From Crotophaga sulcirostris (lineage: Eukaryota > Chordata > Aves > Cuculiformes > Crotophagidae), in NCBI GenBank assembly GCA_013397455.1, contig VYZB01000122.1:879053-943052 (forward strand): a stretch of 64,000 nucleotides of DNA. Direction: 5' to 3'. The stretch's first letter is position 1. Every line of letters starts with the position of its first letter. Positions 1 through 9,523 of the stretch are shown here, one piece after another. The position numbers and the translations under genes are program-made. The notes below the pieces were generated by a model. The model was not told the origin of the DNA. It did not search any database and worked only from the letters and a program-made list of their open reading frames with translations.

Positions 1-810
1 TTCATTTTCCTGAGACTTACCTGTCTTAGCAGTTTTCAGTATTTTTCTCTTTCTATGCTTGAATGAAGCAGTATCCATCAATAATAGTTTTTGTTTGCAT
101 AGAAAATGCATGAGGCTGTGAGGCCCGTGACTTTAAAAAATGGCATAATCTGTTCTACGGAGTAAAGAAGGTGCTGTTAAAAGGCCAGACTGTGAACGCT
201 TCAGTTAGTGATTGCTTTTATTTCTTCTACCTTTTACTCTCTGGAAATGAAAGAAAAACACTAAAAGCACTCTCCAGATTCCACAGTGACCCTTCTCCTT
301 TAACTTGTCAGTAGTTTTCATGCAGCTTGCTCTTACAACTTCTGTTTTGAAAGGGATTTTTGAAGATTTAATTTTTGTCATTGTTTCAGCAGGTTTTGTT
401 CCTTTTATGTCATTTTGAAAACTTGAATGCTTCTATTGTGTTTTCCCATCTGTTTCTATGTGTTTTCTCACATTATGGCATTTTCTACTACTGATGCATT
501 TACTGCTAAATGGAACTGTGTCTTTTTGTGGGTAATTTGAATCTTTTGTATTCCTAGCAAAAGCTACTTAACAGGTAGCTGAAAGCTATGCCTGTTACAA
601 TTTAAAGTATACTTTACAATTCTGCTTATCCCCAAACAAGAAAACTAGAACCCAGCAAATGCTAAGGTAAGTTTAAACTTACCTTGAGTCTCTGGAGTAG
701 AGTTATGTTACTACTCAAGTAAGCTTAACTTTGGCTTTTAGTTATGTAGTTAAGATAGCACTAAACCAGTTTAAATTCACATGATAAATTGATTTTAACA
801 ACGTGCCGCT

Positions 811-903
811 TGTCCTTCCCTTTCTTTTTTTCCTTTTTTTTTTCATTCTTTTTTTTCCTCCTTTTTTTTTTCCTTCTTTTTCTTCCTCCTTTTTTTCCTC
901 CTC
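811..903. repeat. T/C-rich polypyrimidine tract
   Basis: About 90 bases are almost only T and C on the plus strand, with T runs of up to about 10 separated by CC or TCC. It is low-complexity DNA, either a degenerate microsatellite or the complement of an old poly-A tail. No retroposed body is recognisable next to it. Confidence 0.7.
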
Positions 904-1324
904 TGTGGTGAAAATGCAGTATTTATCTCTGAAATTTCTGGTGACAGAAACTTATTCTATAGTTGCCTCTGATTTTTTTTTTTCCAGTGTGAAAGGATAA
1001 AAGTCCAACAAGAGACACAAATCTTAATTTTTTTTTTTAAGGGTTAGTGTTAAAGTTCTGAACAAATCAATTGCTTAATTCATAATTCTTTCACTCATTG
1101 CTAACATTGTGTTTTTGATAGAAGATTACTCAGTTTTGGAATCAGGCTTTACATGTATAACCTATAACATATATAACAGTGGAGCCAGGCTTTTTGCATG
1201 GGTTCCCAGCAACTCTTTATACATACATTTTTGTTTTCTGTGCAAACAGCAAATCCATGTCCTGAGGCCCAAAGAGTTTTTTCTCCTTTGTATTTCTCAA
1301 AATATTTCATTGGAAGTTTCTTGG

Positions 1325-1400
1325 ATTTTTTTTTTGTTGTTTTATTTGTTTGGTTTGGTTTGGTTTTTGTTTGTTTTTTGTTTTGGTTGATTTGTTTTCA
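1325..1400. repeat. TTTG/GGTTT-type low-complexity repeat
   Basis: Imperfect units of TTTG, GGTTT and TTTTG follow a T run. This is a simple-sequence tract with no coding content. Confidence 0.7.
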
Positions 1401-1550
1401 TTTCAGGGGTAGATATGATGAGATGGTAGCAGCTTAATTTTTGAAATCTGTTTTTTAGGGTGTTGAGAGTTTTGTCATTGTGCGATACTCTTGGCCATGT
1501 TCTTCCAGATACTCCATGTGTGCAATGTATGCGAGGTTTAAGTTACTTGG

Positions 1551-1893
1551 TGTTACAGGGGATTTCGGTTTATCCCAACTGACACAACAGCACACTCAAA
1601 TCACAATTTAATTAGAAATTACACTTAACAGAATATAGCAATTGCAATATACAATTGACACAATATAAAAGTGAATCTCTTTATCTTGAATGCCCAGGGA
1701 GGTGGTGGAGTCGCCGACCCTTGAAGTGTTTAAGGGAAGATTGGATGAGGCACTGAGTGCCATGGTTTAGGTGATGGGATGGTGTTAGTGTTGGCTTATA
1801 GGTTGGACTTGATGATCTTGGAGGTCTCTTCCAACCTGGTTATACTGTGAAACTGTGAAACTGTGAATGTGCTCACTGTCATGACTCCGAACA
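1551..1893 (-). mobile_element. LTR-like element (endogenous retrovirus relic) interrupted by a CR1 insertion
   Basis: Seen: on the minus strand the segment starts TGTTCGG at 1893 and ends CCCTGTAACA at 1551, giving TG...CA termini with a short TGTT/AACA inverted match. Immediately outside the start, at 1894-1904, the minus strand reads as a purine tract with seven consecutive G, the arrangement expected of a retroviral polypurine tract abutting a 3' LTR. The CR1 tail at 1688-1867 sits inside it, leaving only about 160 bases of LTR-like sequence, short for an avian LTR, so part may be deleted. I see no convincing gag, pol or env similarity beyond 1904 and no target duplication. Inference: relic of a minus-strand ERV. 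Alternative: chance TG...CA ends and a chance G run. Confidence 0.42.
1688..1867 (+). mobile_element. CR1 LINE, 5'-truncated 3' end
   Basis: The segment carries the last about 30 codons of CR1 ORF2 (residues PREVVE-like, then [13 protein letters not shown] and a TAG stop), the short 3' UTR with the conserved stretch around GGTTGGACTTGATGATCTTG, and three copies of the terminal 8-mer ACTGTGAA at 1844-1851, 1852-1859 and 1860-1867. CR1 inserts with extreme 5' truncation and ends in such 8-mers rather than poly-A. By eye it differs from the CR1 at 55805-56215 at only about 6-8 positions over about 165 bases, so both belong to one fairly young subfamily. Confidence 0.93.
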
Positions 1894-1904
1894 TCCCCCC
1901 CTTG

Positions 1905-4900
1905 TCAGAAAGGAACATGTGTGTTGAAATTGGCTGAAGTCCACAGCTCTCTTCAGAGCTCTTCTGTTTGTTCTTTATTGTTTTGCTTTTTTATATTTGG
2001 CTTAGCCACACATACACTCCCTGTGCTGGTCTGGCTGAATTGTTTATAGTCGTGGGGTCTCCAGTGCCAAATTGATGGTCCAACTCTTTTCATGCCTGTA
2101 CTGTGCTACTCAGCATTCTCTTCTGAGGGCCACTGCTGTCATGCTAGGCCTGTATCTCATAATGCTAGTGGCATTAAATACCTCACTCTGCACAGAATGG
2201 CTGCGTGATACTTCTTTATATAAACTATGATTGTAACAAATCAACCATAGACACCTGCTCAATTACAAAAATTGCTGTTACAGCTAAACTAAGTAAAGTG
2301 AAGAAATGTTCAAACAGAGAAAGCCTGGCAAGGCTAAGTCCTGAGGTCTTGCAAACTTGGTACAAAGCTGAGCTATTACTTGGTTCATTAAGTGCTCCGT
2401 ACAATTCACATGAAGGTATCCAGCCAGCTCCACAGTGGGAAACTTATTTCTTCCTCCATCACTCTCTGAACCCAATAGAGAGAGCTGTCCTACACACCTG
2501 GAGCTCACGGCTAGCAACTGCTGGGGAGTTCAACTCATCTCCCAGGAGATGTGTGTCAGCTCAACCCACTTGCCTGGAAACTGGGCTGTTGCATTCCAAC
2601 TTCATCTGTCGCTGATTGTAGGTGGAATCATAGCAGGCAAAGTCACTTGTTGAGGGAATGACTGGGCTCTACAGAAAGTTATAAAACAATAAGCTAAATA
2701 CCTCTTTCAGTATCTGAGAAAAAGATGCTCTTGATTAGAGTTATCAGGATCATAAATGTAAAGAAGTTACTTTATTTTAACCAGAAGCACCCCTAAAAGT
2801 AGTTTTGTCTGCATTCCTTTCATTCAGGGACAGGCAGTTATGCAAACAGATGAAATACTTTGCTGACATAGTCAGTTTGTCTAAAACAAAGACACCCTTG
2901 GGTTTCCTTTGGCATTGAGATGAGTTTGACATTCTTTTCAACATTTGTGATCAATCATGTCATTATTCTCCCTGGAACCTTCAGGTCATATAGCCTCTTT
3001 TTGTTTCTTCAGAGCATTTCTTCATTGTGGATGTGTAAGTGGGTGTGTGGAGCTAGGGTGACTTTGATCAGTCACAGCCCTTTGTCCCATTATTTTACAT
3101 AATGTGGTATAAAATCTTGTTTTTTCATGTGCAGAAATTTTACCTTTTTGGGTAATAATATCTTGTGACACCAGCTTTTGTAAGTGAAAAACCGCCACTG
3201 GTTATCTACTTGACAGCATACAAATAACATTTCTATTTCCATTTACTATTTCTTCAGTCTGGATGGTCATATAGCAAATAGCTTCTTGTAGTCTATTTCC
3301 TCAGTTGTTTCAAAATGTGAGCCATACATCTGAAATTTCATCTCTGTTCCTTCAATTGCCACATTTGTTTTTCATTGAGTCCTCATAAAGCATCATTCTT
3401 TACATTTTTCAGACAGTCCCATCTCTTAGGCATAACTAGTACCTGTCTGTGTTGAGCATTCCGTCCTTGGATATCTAGACCCTCCAGTATAATGAACTGA
3501 TGAATCTGGAATGGCATTTTGCTGGGTAGTGGAGTAATGTATCACTCTAACCTGCAATTTATGTTGCAGTGTTATCTCATGGTCACAACTATCCATCTAC
3601 CCTAACAGTAACACAAGTGCAATTACGTGCCTGGCTGTATAATTAAGGTTTAAATCAAACCTATTGTATACCATTAGCAGCCTTGCCATCTAGGAAGTCT
3701 TCTAGTTTATGTTCACATTGTGAAACATTTTTCAACAAATCTTTTGAGTGAAAAATAAAGAAAAAAATACAAAGTAGAATGGAATTTTTTTCGGACTTTA
3801 TCTGTTCACTTTTATGTATATCATAGTCTTTAGTATTTCAATGTAAATAGGTATATTTAAGAATTTTAGTGAATGCTGCCTTGAAACTGGGAAATGTTTT
3901 TTTCACCCCTGTCTGATTCCAGCATAGTATCACATCTTGATAAAATCCTGTTTATGTTTTTAATGTATAGTTATTTACTGAAGTACATCTGTGCTTCAGG
4001 TGTTACAACTGGTACCCCTGGAAAATACTATTTTTGATTCTCAAAGTAGTTGAGGAACCCCACCCCTGATAGGTTCTGTTTTCTGTATGGCTACAATTTC
4101 AGGAAGGGAGTTAGTGCAACTCTGGCTGCAACATGGGCATGGGCACCATTCAGAAACCTTTGACCAGTGTGTACACTGCTGTTCCTGCTAAAATAACCAA
4201 CACTTTAATCCTGCTTTCCCATTCTCTGATAAGCTTTAAAGCCTTATTTAAATAGTGAATGAATTCTTGAGGTGAAATGAACAATGTAGTTTCATCCTAC
4301 AGCCTTTCTGTTTGCACAACAAATGTACTACAAAACCAAGTATAACATTAGTAAGTGCTCCTGTCTCTGAAAGTAGGACTGGATGTACCACTGTGATGCA
4401 TATTGGGATTGAAAAGGGTTGTGGAGAGCTGTACGTAACAGTGACTTTTTCCCATTGCAGTCTATAAAGATTTGCAAGCACCCCACAGCTTATACACAGC
4501 ACCAGCATCCCTTTTAGAGGTTTTTCATGCTGAGACTCGATGATGGACTGTAGAAAATGGACAGTTGTCAGTAATAACTTTGATAGCCACTCAAACTGAG
4601 GTTTGACGCAGTGTCTGTTTGCTGAGATTGAATCAGCATTGCTACTGAAGCTGTACTTCCATGTGCCAGACTCCCTGTCAGACAGAAATATAAATTCATT
4701 GGTGGCGTATGCCACACTGATGCTTCCTAAATACAGAAGAGCTAAACTAAGTTAATGTCTCAAATAAATATGCTTATTTCTTTAGTAATAGATGAATGTT
4801 TAAAGGCTGGTGGTAAGTGCACTAAACACTTTTCCTTTAGTTTTGGAACATGAACTACAATTTATTCCATGAATATGGAAAAAATTGTAAACAAACGATA

Positions 4901-5226
4901 AAGTACTTTTTGCCCAAGTGATGTGTGGGTGATATGCAGCTGTATTTCCTTACTTGAGGTGAGTAGTTGTCCAGTACTTAAAACCTTGACACATTGTTTC
5001 TGTGTGTGTGAGAGAGAAAATTTCTACTGTTAGGAAGTGCGCTTGCGTTTGGGAAGAACATACCTAGTTACATGTCTTTCACTCACTGGGAATAAAAGGA
5101 TTGACTATCTGGTTGTCATCAGTTTAGTCTGAACAGAAAGCAGTGTTCCCTCATCTTTTCATCTATTATGAGATTCATGTGACATTTAGTCCTCTGTTTT
5201 CCCCACCACATACAGCTTCTGAATTT
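1905..5226. other. Mostly unique DNA, no gene supported
   Basis: No repeat family is recognised here. The 5' half (1905-2650) has somewhat higher GC and could hold the eroded inside of the ERV whose LTR is proposed at 1551-1893, but I see no retroviral protein motif in it. Open frames at 2205-2615 (plus) and 4248-4751 (minus) are long for the region but match nothing I know. The second is preceded on its strand by an acceptor-like TCTTCTGTATTTAG, which is weak evidence alone. Confidence 0.5.
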
Positions 5227-5475
5227 CATAGAATCCTAGAATCCATAGAATCGCTTGGTTGGAGAAGACCTTTGAGATCATAGAGTCCAATTGAACCTGT
5301 CTACTACTAAACCTTTTCCTTGAGCACTTCATTTACCTGTCTCTTAAACACCTCCAGGGATAGTGATTCAACCACCTCCCTGGGCAACTGTGCCAGTGCC
5401 TGATAAGCCTTTCGGTGTAGTATTTTTTTCCTGACATCTAATCTGAACCTCCCCTCCTCTTGTATTGACAAGTGT
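5227..5475 (-). mobile_element. CR1 LINE, 5'-truncated 3' end
   Basis: At the low end the plus strand reads as the reverse complement of a CR1 terminus (CATAGAATCC-type 8-mers). It is followed by the reverse complement of the CR1 3' UTR and the ORF2 C-terminus: plus-strand stretches such as CACCTCCAGGGATAGTGATT and CCACCTCCCTGGGCA are the antisense of the family's S-x-E-V-F-K and L-P-R-E-V-V region. Substitutions and small indels are numerous, so it is older than the copies at 1688 and 55805. The high-coordinate edge is uncertain by a few tens of bases. Confidence 0.9.
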
Positions 5476-6318
5476 ATCTGCTCCCTCTCAGTTTATCTGT
5501 GGTCATGCAAAGAGCCACTTGATAGTTTCTTACTGTAAATTTGAATGGCATATACTGTCCTTTGATGATTTTTGTTACCTTTTATTTAACAAGCCAGGCT
5601 GTTAGTCTCTACCTGTATATTTGAGATTTAGGCATAAGAAATACGTTTTCTGAGCCAGCATTAAAGGAAAAAAATATGCAAGCTTTTCTGTGGGTCTAAC
5701 TTATGCACCTGAATGTTTGGCCTTTTATTTTTTCACTGTTAGTTGTTCTAATATCATATACTCCTTCTCATTACAGTCCTTCCCTCATGTGAAGTTGTCA
5801 TATGATAATAGGTGTTAATGTTTTTCTGGTTCATGTAGTAGAATATTAGGGAAAAAAAAAAAAAGTTGTTTCATGAATCTTGTGGTGCTAATATGCATGG
5901 GCATATTATTGCTGCACCTGCACTGTTTGCATAGTTAATGCATGTATGGATACAGTTAATGTGCCCTTTCAGTATAGTGTACATGTATGCGTACTGAGAA
6001 GTGAAGTAATAAAAGTGTTCATATCTTAATTCATACCTTTACTGTTCAGCGCTTTAGGTAGTTGTGAAGATTTCTGTATTGTCAATATTCTATGAATTAT
6101 CTATATTGTCCATATTGTGTGAATGTTTTTTCTGTTGTCTTTTTTAATGCCCAGTCTGCATTAATAATCAACATTCCTTGAAAATGGAGAAATAGGCATA
6201 GTTTCTTCCTTTCATCAGTGATTGCAATAAGTGAGGGAAGAATAGACTTTAAGAAAAGTGTGAACCTATAGGTTTAATGTTGAAAAGGATTGTATTACCA
6301 TTGAGAAAAATGCACAAG
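5476..6318. other. Unique AT-rich DNA, no gene seen
   Basis: No repeat, RNA gene or coding frame is recognised between the CR1 tail and the solo LTR, apart from a short A13 run near 5851. Confidence 0.55.
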
Positions 6319-6900
6319 TGTCATGGTTTAACCCCAGCCAGCAACTAAACATCATACAGCTGCTTGCTTATTTCCCCCCACAGTGGGATGGGACAGAGAA
6401 TTGGAAGAGTAAAAGTGCAAAAACTCCTGGGTTGGGATAAAGACAGTTTAATAGGTAAAGCAAAAACTGTGCATGCAAACCAAGCAAAATTAGGAATTCG
6501 TACACTATTTCCCATTGGCAGGCAGGCATTCAGCTATCTCCAGGGAAGTAGGGCTCCATCATCCGTAATAGTTACTTGAGGAGACAAACACCTTAACTCC
6601 AAACTTCCCCCACTTCTTTCTTCCCCCAGATTTATGTGCTGAGGCTGATGTCATGTGGTATGGCATATCCCCCTGTTGGTTGGGGACAACTGTCCCAGAT
6701 GTGACTCTCTCCCAACTTCTTCTGCAACCCCAACTCACTCATGGTGTGAGAAGCTAAAAAGGTCTTGACTCTGTGTAAACACTGCTCAGCAGTAGCTAAA
6801 ACCCTTCCTGTGTTATCAGCACTGTTTCCAGCACAAATCTAGAACACAGCCCCATACCAGCTACTATGGAGAAAATTAGCTGTCCCAGCCAAAACCATCA
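6319..6900 (-). mobile_element. Solo LTR of an avian endogenous retrovirus
   Basis: The plus strand starts TGTCATGGTTTAACCCCAGC, the terminus of an abundant LTR family of Neoaves, and ends CCCAGCCAAAACCATCA at 6900. No gag-pol-env sequence adjoins it, so it is a solo LTR left by recombination. A CAAG direct repeat flanks it (6315-6318 and 6901-6904) if it ends at 6900. If it ends at 6902 the termini pair better (TGTCATGG against CCATCACA) but the duplication shrinks to two bases. Sense is inferred to be minus because the minus strand carries ATTAAA (6447-6452) as a possible polyadenylation signal. The open frame at 6364-6579 lies inside the LTR and is not a gene. Confidence 0.88.
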
Positions 6901-7504
6901 CAAGTTACTTAAATTAAAATAATTTTGATTTTTGTTTGAATATTCTTGACGTATTCCATCCTAGTTAAATATGATTTTTATTATAATTTGTTTATGATTG
7001 AATTTTTTTTCGGATTATGAAGTCAATGTGTCCTTGCAGTTGTGGTCTAATACTGCCTTTTTTTTCCTTGGAGTTGAAGATTAATTGGGTTAGATAATAC
7101 AATAACATGTAAATTAAAAAATATCTCTATTCATTACTGAAAAGAATAATATGAGAAAGCTTACTTCAATTCGACTCACTCTAATAAGTGAATTAAAAAG
7201 ATCATCATCAGTTGCATTCTTTTTTATGGTGTATTAGTTACTTTATAGTAGGGGAAAACATACCTATTTTTGTTTCTTTTTCTGCAAAACTTCCTAAGAC
7301 TTTTAAGGAATTTGTCATCTGTATTCCCATGAAAATTTCAACATGCAATACCTTATGACAATGAAGAAAAAGCCTACACCATTCCTCCAAAGAATAGAGA
7401 ATTGAATTTCTAACCTTATGCTTATCCTGATCTAGAAGTTGAATGTGATTCTGTTGTAAAGTGCTTCATGTGATAACTTTTAATTTCTGTGTCTTGATTT
7501 CTGG
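6901..7504. other. Unique AT-rich DNA, no gene seen
   Basis: Very AT-rich sequence between the solo LTR and the old CR1. No repeat or gene is recognised. Confidence 0.55.
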
Positions 7505-9090
7505 AGAAGGCAAATTGAAATCAGGAAGGCCAAAGCCTATTTGGGAACGGAACTTCAGGCCATAAAGTAACAGGAAATGAGGGAACTCAGGGAAATGTAT
7601 GTCCATGGATGGGTACTGGAGGCAATCTAGTGGTGAACAGCACAGAAATGCAGAAATTTCCCATTTTTTTAAACTGTTCTTAGACAAGGGTCAGTAACGT
7701 GGAGGAGCCACAGGTTAGGGGCTATTTAGAGAAAGTGGATGTATTCAGCTCCTTGAGTTTTATGGCAAGATTAACAAAAGCTCATTCAGATGATAGTGTT
7801 GCGAGGTGTCTATCCTGTAAGAAGAAACATAGTAATTGAGGAAAGTCCTGAGAACCAGAAGGAGGCTCACCTTATATCAGTCTTTATGGAAGATAAGGAG
7901 AACGGTCCAGGCACCTACAGGCTATGTCAGACCCCAGAAAGATGATGGAAAGTGTTGTCTTGGCACCAGCTTCTAGATACATGAAGGGCAAGAGGGCAAA
8001 GAGGAAGAGTCAACATATATTTCTCAAGTACAGTTGATGTTTTTTAATGTGATTGCCTTCTAGGATTAAACGTGTGACTGAATGAGGGGAGCACATGTTG
8101 ATGTGGTAGAACTGTAACTTCATAAAGACTCCTGATACCATCTCTCACAGTGTTGTGAACAGTAAGCTGAGGAAGCATGGGCTGGGTACTGAGTGGACTG
8201 AAAACTGGCTGGAGGACTGTGCTGAACGGGTAGTAATCAATAGCTTGACCAGTTAGCAGACTGTAACTGGAATACCTCAAGGATTCATTCTGGTACTCCG
8301 TGAAGAATTGTGGTACGCAATTCTTCAGTGAATTGGAAGACAGACTTGAACAGAATGAACCCTCAACAAATTTATGGATTATATTACATTAGGGTGGTAC
8401 TTAGAAAGCCAAAGTAGAGCTTCAGTCTCGTGGCATCTTGAGATATTGAACAAACTGAGGACTGAGCCAACAGGAAACTAGTGTTTAAAAAAGAGCAGAC
8501 TGAAGTTCTGCATCTGAGGTTGAATAACACCACACGTAAGTGCAGGCTGCGAAGCATCTGGCTGAGTCACAGCCCTGCTGAAAATGACCTGTAATCATTA
8601 AGAGTGTCAAGCTGAGTGTGAACCGGTGGTGTGCTGTCACTGCAGACAAAACTAAACGTGCGCTGAGCTACCTTAGAAGGAAGAAGGAACAGGGTTAGCA
8701 TACTGAAGGAACCTGCTACCACCCCTACTTGGAGATGGTAAAGCTGCTTCTTGGACACCTGTGTATCGTTTCACTAACCTCCAATACAGAGGGGATGCTG
8801 AGAGTCCTGTGGGGAGATCCTAAACTGGTCGGAAGCCTAGACTGCCTTATGTGATGGGAGAGGTTAGGAACCTGGGATATTTAGAGAGCTGGGACTGGTG
8901 AAGAGGAAGCTAAGGGCATGATTTTAGGCTAGCCCATAATAGCTTCAAAGAATTTGACAAACATGATGATACCAAACTTTTTTTCAGTGGTAGCATACAG
9001 TTTAGCAAGGGTCAATGTCCGTAAATCACACTTGGGGAGTTCAGACTGGACATGGGAAGACTTTTTCACGAAGAGGATACTGTAGTTGTA
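7505..9090 (+). mobile_element. Old CR1 LINE fragment, ORF2 linker to C-terminal region (decayed)
   Basis: This eroded plus-strand CR1 keeps recognisable ORF2 landmarks in the right order. The linker (IRKAKA-like) is near 7520-7545. The stretch before the reverse transcriptase (EEPQVRDYLEKLDVF-like) is near 7700-7765. The DPGNYR-like motif is near 7900-7925. The thumb-side region (NWLEDCAERVV-like) is near 8205-8235. The FN-KxQ-KVLHL region is near 8485-8525 and the GRFRLDIRK-like end near 9035-9065. Stops and indels break every frame, so no protein is encoded. It lacks the 3' UTR and terminal 8-mers, so its 3' end was lost or replaced. Its divergence makes it clearly older than the other long CR1 pieces here. 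Open frames on the minus strand in this span are shadows. Confidence 0.82.
8301..8327. repeat. Perfect 10-bp inverted repeat inside the old CR1
   Basis: TGAAGAATTG (8301-8310) and CAATTCTTCA (8318-8327) are exact reverse complements around a 7-base spacer. The right arm is the expected CR1 sequence; the left arm is not. Confidence 0.9.
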
Positions 9091-9505
9091 GAAGAGATGA
9101 CCAGAAAAGTTGTGAGCTTGTTTGTTTCCAGTCAACTACATAAATCCTAATGTGTTGTTGGAAATTATCTATGATGATTCTATAGTAATTCAATGGTAGC
9201 GTGCAATTTCGCTTGAAGTATAATTTACAGTTTTGTACGCAGACCACGGAAAATGTATTTTGGGGGAGGATAGTGCGGCTTAAAATTCTCCCAGTTTGAT
9301 TACTTAGCTTTTAATGCTTTAAAAAATAAGATTAGAAACTGAGGATAGCTGATTATTGAAGAATGATCTCATTATTTTTCAGTGTCTGTATTAAGTAGTA
9401 ATGAATGAAATAATAAATCAACCAACAGGATTGGTGGATAAAAGGGAAAACTAGCTAACACAGAATGGGGTTTTGGAAGATTTTGGCTAAATTTTTCCTT
9501 CTTTC

Positions 9506-9523
9506 TTTTTTTTTTTTTTTTTT
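9506..9523. repeat. T18 homopolymer
   Basis: An uninterrupted run of 18 T on the plus strand, preceded by a CTTTC-rich stretch. Confidence 0.85.

Larger units (their letters stand above)
1..1550. other. Unique AT-rich DNA, no gene seen
   Basis: This is non-repetitive, T-rich DNA typical of avian intergenic or intronic sequence. Two low-complexity tracts lie in it (811-903 and 1325-1400). The open frames at 803-1000, 1109-1390 and 1198-1437 are read mainly out of the T-rich tracts, giving strings of F, L and V, so I do not treat them as genes. Confidence 0.6.

Noticed and set aside
2205..2615. Plus-strand 136-codon frame
   Set aside because: Overlaps minus-strand frames, has no motif, and may lie in an eroded retroviral interior. 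No support as a gene.
4248..4751. Minus-strand open frame of 168 codons with an acceptor-like sequence at its upstream edge
   Set aside because: No recognisable domain. In 64 kb searched in six frames one open stretch of this size is not unexpected by chance, and the acceptor-like string alone is weak.
6364..6579. 71-codon plus frame
   Set aside because: Entirely inside the solo LTR; not a retroviral or host gene.
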